DNA of 64,000 nucleotides from Heterohyrax brucei (lineage: Eukaryota > Chordata > Mammalia > Hyracoidea > Procaviidae), in assembly GCA_028571685.1 (NCBI GenBank), contig CM053146.1, positions 20,929,431-20,993,430 of the forward strand. Direction: 5' to 3'. Shown here in pieces: positions 1 through 11,147 of the stretch. Both the position numbers and the translations under genes were made by a program. Below the pieces are notes generated by a model that was not told the origin of the DNA, made no database searches, and saw only the letters and a program-made list of their open reading frames with translations. The number at the start of each line of letters is the position of its first letter. The first letter of the stretch is position 1.

Positions 1-164
1 GAGATTACTAGGAGGATATGATATGTATACAATGGAGAGGAGGAGTGTGCTGTCACCGGGCAGGGAGAGCAGGAGGTGCTGCACATAGGCAAGCATGCAA
101 ATTTATACGGGATTGTACATCTTCACTCAATCATAATAAAAAAAAATTAAAAAGAAAACAAGGA
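1..164 (+). mobile_element. L1 3' UTR end with A-rich tail
   Basis: The sequence is homologous to other L1 tails in the window (3380-3540, 33690-33836, 48755-49560). It shares the 'gtgtgctgtcaccgggcagg' block and ends 'cactcaatcataataaaa' plus an A-rich tail. The element is cut by the window edge. Confidence 0.8.
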
Positions 165-529
165 TTAGTATATTGATATCTTTACCATCACTGTTTCTTC
201 CTTTCCATAATGCCTCCCTGCTACTGTGCCTTATTATGATTTTACCCTCAAAGTTTCTGTAACAGACTCCTCCTTGAATTCACTTTCTGTACACTGCAAA
301 TAATCCTACACAGTACTTCTAAATAAAATTTCTTCAAGAAAAATTTAAGTTCCCTGCTTGAAAAATCTCTGACTCCAATTATTACAGTATAAAGACTGGC
401 AATTTATTATTTACTACTTATGGCATTCAGTTTGGATGACACGGTGTCACAGTACTAAGTACTTTATACATTATCTCAAATTTCCCATTTCTGCCCCCAT
501 ACTGAAACCTCTAAAAATCAGTTACTCAC
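165..529. other. EPB41L5 intron 3 sequence
   Basis: AT-rich intronic DNA downstream of the exon 3 donor. No repeat or conserved element recognised. Confidence 0.6.
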
Positions 530-634
530 TGCTACTTGTGCTGAATCCATAAATCTTAGTCCAAAATAGTCGCTTTCAATAAGGTCCAGGTGGTACATAA
601 TCTGATCAAACAGCTCTTGTCCTTTGGCTTTTTT
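530..634 (-). CDS. EPB41L5: EPB41L5 coding exon 3 (start of FERM domain, F1 lobe)
   Basis: Read on the minus strand, an acceptor (CCATTTCAG) at 635-643 opens an exon of exactly 105 nt (35 codons) that begins [11 protein letters not shown] and ends FMDSAQVA. It closes at a consensus donor GTGAGT (524-529). The frame is phase 0 at both ends and follows directly from the upstream exon that ends SVDLP. The sequence is the ubiquitin-like F1 lobe of a band-4.1 FERM domain ([15 protein letters not shown] is the family signature). By memory it matches EPB41L5, a cytoplasmic, membrane-associated scaffold. That protein acts in epithelial polarity (Crumbs complex), in adhesion and focal-contact remodelling, and in epithelial-mesenchymal transition. 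No stop or frameshift is present. EPB41L4A and EPB41L4B are close relatives, but the N-terminal exon at 23.4 kb favours EPB41L5. Later exons lie beyond the left edge. Confidence 0.93.
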
Positions 635-844
635 CTGAAATGGCAAAAATATAAATTAATCGCTAAGTAGCTTACAAAATCATACGGGCTGAACACAAGG
701 TGTCACTACATAAGTGATGCAGGATCTCTTATAAAACACATTACTTGTGATCCCAAAGTACTATCAAGTAGCAGGTGACAGGTAGGATACTGTAATTTCT
801 GATAAATCATTTAAGGCCAAAAGAGAATCTGACTTATACTTACA

Positions 845-1370
845 GTCAAGATATCAAAAGACACAACACATTGAGAAAATCTGCTGCAACAGACCTCTTT
901 ACAGTAGTGAAAAGGAAGGACGTCACCTTGAAGACTAAACACCAAGTCATGGTATTTTCAGTTGTATCATACGGATGCAAAAGCTGGACAATGAATAACA
1001 AAAACAGAAGATTTCACACCTTTGAATTGTCGTGCTGTAGAGGAATACTGAATGTACCATGGACTGCCGAAAGAACAAATAAATCTATTGTGGAAGAAGT
1101 ACACCCAGAGTGCTCCTTGGAAGCAAAGACAAACTGTGTCTCACATACTCTGGATATGTTGCCGGGGGCGGGGGCTTAGTCCCTGCAGAAGGACATCACA
1201 CTTGGCATATTGGAAGGTCAGTGAAAAACAGGAAGATCCTCAGCAAGGTGAATCGACGCAGTGGTTACAAAACAGGCTTAAGCATAATAATGACCGTGGG
1301 CAAGGTGCAGAACAAGGCAATAGCTCATTCTGTTGTGCACAGGGTTACTATGAGTCAGAATCAACCTGAT
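845..1370 (+). mobile_element. RTE (BovB-like) LINE 3' end
   Basis: A degenerate C-terminal part of an RTE ORF plus the 3' tail. Readable pieces include SYGCKSWTMN, a decayed FELWCW block, PWTAERTNKSIVEEV and PECSLEAK. It ends with the tail 'gggttactatgagtcagaat' that is shared with the SINEs. It is homologous to copies at 36.8, 38.7, 41.8, 59.9 and 61.5 kb. Both overlapping frames of about 100 codons here are remnants, not genes. Confidence 0.85.
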
Positions 1371-2931
1371 GTACTTTGTTGTCTTGATTGTCTATCAACA
1401 AATTCTGGTTTGTACCTAACCTTTGTGGTTAAAGAGAAATTACTGTTTTGTCTTTTAGGTTTTAGAATGCTTCCTCTGAGAGAGGTTACAATGTGAACTG
1501 GTAAATGAAAACTTAGAACATCTAAGTACTAATCATATGGAGCCACCTACACCTGCAAACAGATTCAGAGCTGAGACAGACACAGAGACTTGAATTATTG
1601 GTGACAGTTTCACAGAGACAGTCTTAAACTGGAAGGCAATCCAAGGGAGAAACAGCAAAAACAAAAATGGAAGGTGGGAACTGAATGTGGGGAAAATGAG
1701 GATCAAGGCAAAAGCTACCTAATTTACGTATGTCCATAGCAACTCCTAGATTTGTTTCTGCTCTCACTTCAGTTACTGCCCCCAAATGTTTCCCACAGAA
1801 GTCTTTGTATGCTAGTCTCCTAAGGCCTTCTGTGCTTGAGACTATTTTAATCATCCCCTCAACACTTGAATAGGTATAAAATTAAGTTATTTTCTGTTAA
1901 ACTCACAAAATAACTGCTCCATCGTCTTCTTGCAGTCAGTGGTGTTTTCGAAGGATGATGTGAGTCTGCATTTCGTATCTTCATAATGTTATCTACTCTC
2001 TCTGAAAATTTTTTAGATGTTCCTATATAACCGACAGCCCTAAATTTCACTGTAATATAGGTATGTCTGCACTTTTTCTTAACTCTATCTAGATTTTGCA
2101 GACCTTTTTAATCTGAGATATCTTATCTGTCTCTAATTAAATCATTCTGTATTATTTCCTCAAATATTCCCCTCTTTGTCACAAAGCCTCCTACCTAGTT
2201 GGTGTCACTTCTATTTTCTTTCCCTATCTCTTTTCTTTCCAATTTTCCATTTTTTTGTCCTTTCCTTCCTCTTTACAGTAAGAATTTCTCAATGTAACCT
2301 TTTCAACTCACTAATTTGTCTTTAATTCATTCTACTTTTCTTATCCCACCAACTGTGTTCATTTTATTATACTTTTCATACCTAGTATTTCTGTTCTTGC
2401 TTCGTATTAACAGTTATCTTTCAGAAAAAGTATTAGGTTTGGATTTTTTTTTTATCTGCCTTTTCTTCTAATACTATCTGTAATAGAGTTTGCCATTTGT
2501 CTTTTGTTATCTGACTTTTCAGATGCTTGTGCTCATTTGTCTCCTTCTTTTCGCCAACTTCTTTGGGAATATTAGCTACTTTCTCAGGATAATGTGTAAA
2601 GAGAATGGGTCTAAACTTAATCCGCATCGGCTTAATTTTGCTTTGAGAATACTGTTGCAGGGGAGGTCAACAGGAGTGGTGGTGGACGGGCGTAAACCTA
2701 GGGATTAAAGTCTCTAGATCAGAGTTAATCACTTCTCACTCAACAAACAGCTCTTCAGGTCAGAGATAACTCTTAATCCTAGCAGAGATTCAGCGTAGGG
2801 AGAAGTAAAACTATCACTGAGAGGAAGCCATTGCTTTTATCTCCAAAAGCAGGAATCCACTTGACAGTAACTGACAACATCAAGAGTTTGGTGGGGGAGG
2901 GACACTGACTTAGGTGACTTTAAAGGTGGAA
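1371..2931. other. Intronic sequence, nothing recognised
   Basis: AT-rich with pyrimidine-rich runs (2090-2450). I recognise no gene or repeat family; old decayed repeats may be present. Confidence 0.5.
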
Positions 2932-3118
2932 TTCCTGGGTGGTGCAAATGGTTAACAGGCTTTAGAGGTTTAAGTCCACCAAAGGTGCCTTAGAAAAAAC
3001 ACCTGGCATGTACGTCTGGAAAACAGGCCACTGAAAACACTGTGGAGAGCACCAGAGCTCCACTCTGACGTGCATGAGTTCACTAACAGTCGGAACTGAC
3101 TCGAGAGCAACTGTTTTT
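2932..3118 (+). repeat. AfroSINE (long variant)
   Basis: tRNA-like head ('cctgggtggtgcaaatggtt'), 'gtttaagtccacc' B-box area, the long middle, and an RTE-type tail 'cagtcggaactgactcgaga'. Confidence 0.8.
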
Positions 3119-3540
3119 TCAAATTTTAGGGGTCTGCGCAACTGATGGTCCAGCAGCTTCAGGATTCCCCTGGGAGCATGGCCCCTGGCCCTGATGCTGC
3201 CCTTGCCCATAAATCATAACAAAGGTCCATTCTTCGGACACAAATGGATTGGACTTGGCGATGCACAGTGACCATATATTGGATGCACTTTATGGTTCTA
3301 TGCATCTATAGGGCATCATCCTGCTGACCTCTGGCTGGAGGGAAGAGAGTGGGTGGAGAGTGGTGGAGAGGATTGGAGAGGAGGGGAAAGGAGGCTGTTA
3401 GGAGGATGAGACATGTATGGAGCAGAGAGGAATAGTGTGCTGTCACCGGGCAGGGTGAGCAATGGAAGCTGCATATAGGTGGGCATGTAAATCTATATGG
3501 GAATGTACATTTTCACTCAGTCATAAAAAGAAAAAAAAAA
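3119..3540 (+). mobile_element. L1 3' UTR fragment with A-tail
   Basis: Collinear with 33470-33836 ('actgatggtcca', 'gggagcatggcccctgg', 'gtgctgtcaccgggcagg') and less closely with the full L1 tail at 55.2-55.6 kb. It ends in an A-rich tail at 3528-3540, consistent with a 5'-truncated insertion. Confidence 0.8.
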
Positions 3541-3554
3541 CTTTAGGGGTCTGG

Positions 3555-3872
3555 AATGTTGCTGGTTTAGTGACAGAATTCTCACCTTCCACGGGGGAAA
3601 CCTGGGTTCTGTTCCCAGCCAATACACCCCATTAGTGAGGCAGTGTTGGCATGAATGCTGCTACCATGCTGAAAAGGTTTCAGCAGAGCTTTAATACTAA
3701 GAAGAAAAGCTTGGCAAGGTACTGCTAAAAATAAGCCAGTGGAAACGGTATGGATTACAGTGATCTGACCTGCAACCGACTGCGGTGATGGAGCAGGACT
3801 GGCAGTGATCTTCCATTCTGCATGGGTCACCAGGAGTCAGGGCTGACCAGCCAGAAGCTAACAACAATTTCA
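3555..3872 (+). repeat. tRNA-Gly-headed SINE with RTE-type tail
   Basis: The head 'ggtttagtgacagaattctc' ... 'ggttctgttcccagccaata' follows tRNA-Gly(GCC) closely, with A-box and B-box positions kept. A body of about 200 bp follows that is unlike the common AfroSINE. The end resembles the RTE tail ('ggtcaccaggagtcaggg' ... 'gctaacaacaa'). It is the only copy of this type I see here. Confidence 0.7.
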
Positions 3873-4518
3873 GAAGCGAGGAATTTTGGGGATAGGGAAT
3901 GTCAAGATACCTGAATCCACTGTCTGACTCATTGCTGTCAAAACCCACAGACTCCTTATGTCAAGGCAGCAATGGTGAGGAGGGGATAAACAACAGGACA
4001 GATTGGGTTTCTGCCCCAGCCTGCCCCTGCACAGCCACACTAGCAGCCCTCTGGATGCAACCATCTCCACAATGACACCAGTACCGACACTTCCTTCCCA
4101 GAGTTCTTTCTCTTTCTTAGGTGTTAATATGCGTTGTTGTTGTCTCAAGCACTAATCCCGTGGGAGGAAACCAGCAACTCCTGTTAATTTGGTATCTTTT
4201 CCCAAGTAGACCAATAATCCTCATTACATAAAAAAATTTGAGTTTCAAAATGATGTAAACTATTTATCCTTCAGGAACGAATCTGCTTTATATTCAAGTA
4301 AATGATTTGTCCCAAATACTGTTTTTAATTTCTTTGATTTACTCAACCTATACTAAGGGAACATGTACCTACATGCAGTGAGTGCTCTGGTCAATAAAAC
4401 AAGTCTAAGCTCTTGTCCTCAAGAAGCTTTGGAAGTTAAGGAATTCGGCTTTATCCAAAGTAAACCTGGTCTTTGCCCTTGTTTTCTGAGATAATGAACT
4501 CCCCAAAAAACAACTGAC

Positions 4519-4697
4519 TGCTGTTCATTTCAACTTATAATCACCCTACAGAACAGAGGAGAACTGCTCCATAGGGTTTCCAAGGCTGAAATCTTTACAG
4601 AACCATGACACCTTCAAATCAGAGTAGCTAGTGGGTTCCAAATACTGACCTGTCAGTTAGTAGACAAGCATTTGACCACTGTGCCATAAGGGCTACT
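4519..4697 (-). repeat. AfroSINE (long variant)
   Basis: Reverse-complement copy: tail, 'gctccatagggtttccaagg', 'ctgaaatctttacaga', then head ending 'ccactgtgccataagggc'. Confidence 0.8.
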
Positions 4698-4705
4698 GTG
4701 AAATA

Positions 4706-4838
4706 ATTAATCAAGCCAATTGCCACTGAGTGGACTCCAACTCACAGCAACCCTAAAAAAGAAAGAGTACAACTGCTCCCCCTCATGAGGCTTCCAAAGA
4801 GTAGCTAATAGATTCTGTCAACCTTCTACCAGAGATTA
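4706..4838 (-). repeat. AfroSINE fragment
   Basis: 'gccactgagtggactccaac' tail and 'ggcttccaaagagtagct' middle; the head is missing. It lies next to another copy in the same orientation. Confidence 0.7.
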
Positions 4839-4872
4839 CTAAACGCTTGGAATTCCTGAGTAACTGAGGCAC

Positions 4873-5350
4873 TGCTGTAGTCATCTAGTGTTGCTCTAAC
4901 AGAAATACCACAAGTTGATGGCTTTAACAAACAGAAATTTATTTAGTCACAGTCCATTAGACTACAAAGCCAAATTCAGGGCATCAGCTCCAGGGGGGTC
5001 TTTTTCTGTTGGCTCTCGAGGAAGGTCCCTGTTGTCAATCTTCCCCCGAACTAGGAGGTTCTGAGCTACAGGGACCCTGGGTCCTTTCCAAAAGACTTGC
5101 TCTGCTGGTGGTATGAGGTCCCAATTCTCTCTGTTACCTTCCTTCTTTGGTATCTCAAGAGACTGCCTCAAGGCACAACAAACTCTTACACACTGAGTCC
5201 TGCCCACCAACACCACTGCCATCCATTCTCCCTCATTAACATCATAGTGACAGGATTTACAGCACACAGGAACATCACATAAGAGCAGGAATCACGGCCT
5301 AGCCAAACGTCTACACACATTTTGGGGGGGACACAATTCAATCTATGACA
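4873..5350 (-). mobile_element. Solo LTR, ERVL-MaLR (MLT1-like)
   Basis: TG...CA ends and MaLR signatures ('ctaacagaaataccac', 'acagaaatttattta', 'ttttggggggg' + 'acacaattcaat'). Flanks GGCAC and GGTAC make an imperfect 5-bp target duplication. Frames of about 100 codons inside are non-coding. Confidence 0.75.
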
Positions 5351-5924
5351 GGTACCTTTGTTATATAAGTAAAACCTCAGTATTTGGTATCTGAGTAAAT
5401 GAATTGGGGGCAGAGGGCCACACAGACCATCTGAGAGCCTTATTACCATCTCACCTCTAGAAGAAAAGAGAAGGTAATTCAATCATCACACTTATGCAAT
5501 AAGGCCCCAAGAAAGGATCAGGACACACAAGTTCAATGGGCTTTTTGGTTGGGCAAAAACATCCATACACAAAGGAGAGTAGCAGGGTCCCTTTTTGAGA
5601 CACAGAAGCTTCATGTGGGAAACTCTTCTAGAACTTACCCTATATATCTCTTTATTTGCATCCTTTTTTCCTACAATAAATTGCAAATTCTGTGAATTCT
5701 GTGAGCGTTCCAGAGAATTACCAAACCCAAAGGAACAGTGGGAGCTGACGGGTCAGAAATGAAAGAGCCCAGAGAAGGTTCTCAACCTTGAAACTGGCAG
5801 CCTGAAGGGGTAAAGCAAGTGAGAAGTTAGGTAAATGATGGGAAATATTTAAATAGGAAGCTCCTTCTGACTAGGTGAACATTTAGAGACTGAATGATGT
5901 AAAGGGGTGAAATACATGATTTAT
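5351..5924. other. Intronic sequence, nothing recognised
   Basis: No gene, RNA or repeat family recognised. Confidence 0.5.
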
Positions 5925-6390
5925 TGCCATAGATCGAACTGTTTCCCCAAAATACCCATCAGCTTGGTTAGGTCATGAGTCCGAATACTGCATGGCTGTC
6001 TACCATCTTGTCATCTGACACAATTTCCCCTTGTGTTGTAAATTCTATCAACATGGTACAATGAGATAGATGAGATCTACAAGATTAGATGTGTCTTAAA
6101 CCAATTTCTAAGACATAAAAGAGAGAAGCAAGCAAAACAGAGACAAGAACCTCAAACCACCAAGAAAGCAGTGCCAGGAGCTGAGTGTGTCCTTAAGACC
6201 TGAGGTTCCTGTGCTAAGTTGCTCCCAGACCAAAGGAAGACTAACATTCTCTTACAAGAACCTTTCTCCAGCGCCAACAGGGAGAGAAATCCTTCCCCTG
6301 GAGCTGGTTTCCTGAGTTCAGACTCTAGCCTACTGGACTTGTAGTATTTCTGCTACATTTCTGTTACAGCATCACTAGATGACTAATACA
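5925..6390 (+). mobile_element. Solo LTR, ERVL-MaLR (MLT1-like)
   Basis: Starts 'tgccatagatcgaactg' and ends 'gatgactaataca', the same layout as the LTR at 13688-14166. Flanks TTTAT and ATTAT form a 4/5 matching target duplication. Confidence 0.75.
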
Positions 6391-8837
6391 ATTATCTACA
6401 GAAATATTTAAAGAAAATGCAACCTAGCCAGAAACAACATTGAATGCAAATGAGCAGGATAAGCACATATGGCATATCCAGAAACAGTAAATCCAATGTG
6501 CCTAAAGCAGAAGGAAAAATGAACAGTAATCAATAATGTGATACAAATTTGTGAAAAATTATGAAAATAAAGTAATCAAAAACTGTAATATACTTGTTCC
6601 GCCAACCTGATAGAAAGCATACACATGGACAAGTAATTAATGGAAACAGGAACAATTTAATTTCAAATCACATTTAGTATAGCTAATTAAATCTCACAAC
6701 GCTGTGAACAAGCTTAAGCAGAAAATAGCAATTATGCTGAAATTTCCAATTGGCATTCACCTAAAAGAACACAAAATATTTCTAAACCACAGCAGGAAGC
6801 TGCAAGTCTTCTGCAACATTCACTTCTCTAGTATGAAACTTACATGTACCACTAATTTAGCTGCAAGCTACCACTCAGTACATTTCTACAGTCAATTTCA
6901 TATTCCATCAAATTCTATATTTGCTTCAAAGGCCAAGAGAAGTATCGTTAAAAAACTATTATCATCCTTATTTTGCCAGAGCATCATTGCCAGTGTCTAA
7001 ATCTGACACTGCTATTCTGAGGAAAGACAGAATGGGCTTATGCCAGCTGGTCAGCTGCCTCCTCAGAACAAAAAGCTTTTCAAGATTATTTACTGACTCC
7101 TAAATAGAGGCCAAATTCTATGCCAACCTATAATGAACACAAAGCATCTGCAGGTTCACAAGGTTAACATGCTCAGGCTAGAAAAATCTGACACCCCAAA
7201 AGGGAACCTCTCAAAAGATCTTAGTCTGATCATCAAGGACAACAGGAATATTCTAAAATCTCACCTGGAGTCTAGTCAACAAGAACAGCCATGCCATTTC
7301 ACGAAGTTATGTCAGAGTCAAGAAGAAAACAAGTTAAGTGTAGTATCTTGATTTCAGAAAGATGTTTGACTATGACCTAGACACAATGTTATTACTGTAT
7401 TTTCTCTCAAATAACGCATCCAAGTAAATTATGCTCCCATACACATAAGGCACGTGGCATGTCTAGGAAAATAATGCACAAAGGGGTTCCACGGTGGCCA
7501 AAAAAAAAGTGTAATAATGCCCATGTTGTTTTCAACAAGCTACAAAAGTACTGCCTTGATAACATCACCTTGAGTGAGTGCATACTTGACTCAATCATTA
7601 TTTTAAAGTGGCCCCCTGTGACCCACACGTTACACTGCAAAAATGCTCCATAGGGTTGTTCTTGCTATGAGCTCTATGAAAGCAGACTGCCAGGGCTTTC
7701 TTCCATTCTGCCACTGGGTAGGTTTGAATGACCAACATTTCAGTTAGTAGTCAATTCCACATAATTTGCAGCACCAAGGAACCTAAGAGAATTTTAGTTT
7801 TATTATGCACTTAACAGCATACAGAAAAAATGATTTTGGACATAATATACCAATCAATTCAACAATTATTGGACAGATACTTCTTACGGTAGATGCTAGC
7901 TAGAAGTATACCTTACACTTTTGCCCTCCAACAACTGACAGGTACATAACTAAAAGTATATACAACTAGCTTAAACACATTAAATGTGACGCTAGCTATT
8001 CTTGCAGTATAAACAAATGCTAAAGAACTGACAGTTAATTCTTGCTGAAAATACGGAAGACTTCAGAAACTACATTGCAAATTGGATATTGAAAAGGTGA
8101 ATATAACTCTGCCAACCTACATAACAGTAATGTAAACAAAAATAGGAAATCTTGAGAGTCTATGGTGGGGCTGAGGAAGAGAGGCAAAGACAAGAGACAG
8201 GTAGCAGTCAGAAAACAAAGTAGCAGAAAAAGCTGCCAAAGTGATCTTCCTAAAATTATGATGAATGTCACTCTTTAAAATCCTTTATTATACCTCATCT
8301 TCATCATCATTCCACGACATAAAAGAGACTCTTTCCTAACTGGTCCCTGCCTGCTTACTATTAGTCTTATTTCCTGCCAATCCAGCCTTTTTACTTCTTA
8401 TAATTTCCCCCAATAAACTGTATCTCTGAGCCATACTGAAACGAAGTTCTTTCCGCTTATGTCCTTTATACCTCTAATGAACTCCTGACTCTAGATTCCG
8501 AAGAATCAATATATCTGTGTTGCGTTCTAATCATTCTGGAGAGAATGAGTTCTTTCTCTGACTGTTTTGTACGTACTTCTAGTTAGTGTAAAATCTATGC
8601 AAAAAAAAAAAAACCAACAGAGTTGTAAAATGGTCTGCCATATCTGGCAATGGTAGAAAGATCCAGGATGCCAGCATGTGTGGAATATGGATGGCAGATC
8701 CCTGACTGAAGCATCAGTGAATGCTTATGTATACTGTTTGTCCTTTGGAACCGATCCACATAGTGAAGAAAAAGATGGCAACATAGAACCACACAGCTCT
8801 ACCTTACTAAAAATTCATTTATCAGCTGCATCAAAAC
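6391..8837. other. Intronic sequence; one SINE fragment at 7617-7770
   Basis: Mostly unassigned AT-rich DNA. A weak L2-like stretch may lie at about 8280-8480. Frames of 60-98 codons look random, without family resemblance. Confidence 0.45.
7617..7770 (-). repeat. AfroSINE fragment
   Basis: Decayed reverse copy: 'gctccatagggttgttcttg', 'gcagactgccagggctttct', 'ggtttgaatgaccaac'. Confidence 0.55.
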
Positions 8838-8985
8838 CAAACCCATAATGATCAATCTGCAAAATATCTCACAACATGGATAAATTTGGAGGCCATTATC
8901 CTGAGTGAAATAAGTCCATCGCAAAAGCACAAATATTTTGAGACTGCTATTATAAAGTCACAACAATAACAACAAAAGAGACCAA
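8838..8985 (+). mobile_element. L1 ORF2/3' UTR junction fragment
   Basis: 'ctcacaacatggataaattt' followed by 'gagtgaaataagtc' and 'acaaatatttt' is the conserved end of L1. It abuts a SINE. Confidence 0.65.
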
Positions 8986-9193
8986 AAGCAAACCAAACTC
9001 AGTGTCATCCAAGTCAATTTCGACTCACAGTGACACAACAGGATGAAGCAGAACTGCCCCAACAGGGTTTCCAAGACTGTAAATCTTTACGGACACAGAC
9101 TGCTACATCTCTCCCTCAGAACACCTGTTTAGTTCAAACCATCGACCTTTGAGTTAGCAGCCAAGCTTTTAACTACTGCACCATTGGGGCTCT
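8986..9193 (-). repeat. AfroSINE (long variant)
   Basis: Near full-length reverse copy, from the 'gtcaatttcgactcacagtg' tail to the 'ctactgcaccattggggctc' head. Confidence 0.85.
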
Positions 9194-9901
9194 TGCATCA
9201 AGACCTACATTTATAAAACTTTTATCTATCCATTTTGTTTTTTCCCCTAAGAAATTATTCCAGGTCATCACATCTTGCCAGCCCCAGGCCTTACTTCCCA
9301 TCCTCTTTTGCAAAGTTTAAGACATGAAGATACTACCTTTTTCATCACCCTTCCTTTTAGTCTTAGTAGAATAAGGTATTCATCCTTCTCCCACTCTGCC
9401 TGTGTACAGTCAGTTCCTGAGAAACCTTTCTCCTACTTTGTCAAACAAACTCAGATCTCTTCCATCCAATCATTCTCTAGTTGCTATCATGTCTTTCCTT
9501 CCTTTTACAACCAAATCTCATGGCAATCCTCCACACTGCCTTCATGCACTTTCTCAAACAACTAATACTTACTAAACACCCACCATGTGCAGAGGACTGT
9601 AAGAAGCCCAGAAAACTACCAGTAATTCCTTTAACCTTTTTAATCTGTCTTCCAAACACATCATCCCCATGAAGTTCTTTTCTCCAATTCATTTTTGAAC
9701 CATCTGCTCCGTGAGAGCCAACCAACTATACACCCATGATCTTCCACACAACTGACAGACCCCCAAATTGCCCGAGTTAGAATGGTATGTGACTCTTTTC
9801 TACTCTTCCATTCCTCCCCAACCATATCCATGTACTAAGCATTCCTCTGCAATCTCACCATCACTATTAGTCTGCAGTCCATCATCATGTGCCAACATTA
9901 C
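9194..9901. other. Intronic sequence, nothing recognised
   Basis: Pyrimidine-rich; no repeat or gene recognised. Overlapping frames of 60-96 codons on both strands show no domain. Confidence 0.45.
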
Positions 9902-10444
9902 TGTAATGAATTAAACTGTATCCCCCCAGAATATGTGTCAATCTGATTAGGCCACGATTACCAGTATTCTGTGGTTGTCATCCTCCATTCTGTGACCGTA
10001 ATTTTCCCACATTCTATAAATTCTAATCTCTGCCTGTGGTTAATGAGACAAGATCACATTACATTAAAGAGGATAAAAGTAGAATGTAACACCAGTAACT
10101 AAGGTCATATCTTTGAGCCAGTGTAAAAGAAGTTTCCATGGGGTATGGTTTGCACCACCTTTTATCTTACAAGAAGTAAAACACAAGGTAAGGGACATGA
10201 GCAGATTTTGAGACCTCATACCATCAAGAAGGCAGTATCAGGAGAAGAGCAGAGAAGCTCCTAGTACAAGGGAAGATTAATGACAAAGATCTTCCTCTAG
10301 AGCTACCAGAAAAAGCCTTCCCCTGGAGCTTATGCCTTGAATTTGGATGTTCTAGCCTACCAGATGGTGAGAGAAGAAACTTCTGTTGTTTAGAGCCATC
10401 TATTTGTAGTATTTCTGTTACAACTGCTCCAGATGACTAAGATA
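9902..10444 (+). mobile_element. Solo LTR, ERVL-MaLR, with exact 5-bp target duplication
   Basis: Begins TGTAATGAATTAAACTG and ends GATGACTAAGATA. The flanks ATTAC (9897-9901) and ATTAC (10445-10449) are identical, which fixes both boundaries. No internal region, so a recombined solo LTR. Confidence 0.85.
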
Positions 10445-11147
10445 ATTACTGTAGTAGTAGTAGCCTAGCTAGTTTTGTTTTTCTCTGCAATGAACCACGT
10501 ACGTCATCTCCAAATTAAACCTCAATGTCATTTTACTACATTTCTTGACTACTAAAAAACTTTCAATGGAAAATACACAAAAGTCATTCATTCTTAATGA
10601 TACTAAAAAAAAAAAAAATCAGTCACCTTGGGAGATTAAGATACAGATCAGTTTTTCTGAAACTTGATAAAGAAATAGACTCAATCATTATCCTGTGTTT
10701 CCTATTGAAAGTTTACTGCAAGGTAATTAAATAATCCATACTAGATAAGTTCCCCCTATGCATGAATTCCAGCCAATGGAAGCAGGATTTTATAATGCAG
10801 TCTCTGGTGAAATAACAGATCTAGGCCAATACGTGCTCAGAAATAAATTCAGTAGGTCTTAGGTGGGGACCCAGAGTCCATACTTTTCACAAAATCTTCA
10901 GGGATCCTGGTTCTGCTGGTCCTAGGATCATATCATACTTCGAGTAGCAAGGATATAGATAATGAGAATATTGACAAAGATCATTAATGACTGCAAAACC
11001 CAGTGACTGGCTAATATCTTAGTGATTAGGCTGACTGACTTCTCTCCCCACTCTAAAAATCACTGAAAGTAGGACAAACAGTATCTCCTAGTGTGATGTA
11101 CCAGGAAATAAACACCATAATCACTTCTTACCCTTCCCTACAGTCTG
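10445..11147. other. Intronic sequence, nothing recognised
   Basis: AT-rich, with an A run at 10606-10618. No feature recognised. Confidence 0.45.

Noticed and set aside
871..1496. Three overlapping plus-strand frames of 102-128 codons
   Set aside because: They are different frames of one decayed RTE 3' end; the coding similarity jumps between frames.
3555..3625. Possible functional tRNA-Gly gene
   Set aside because: The tRNA-like head lacks the intact acceptor stem pairing and continues into a SINE body and tail.
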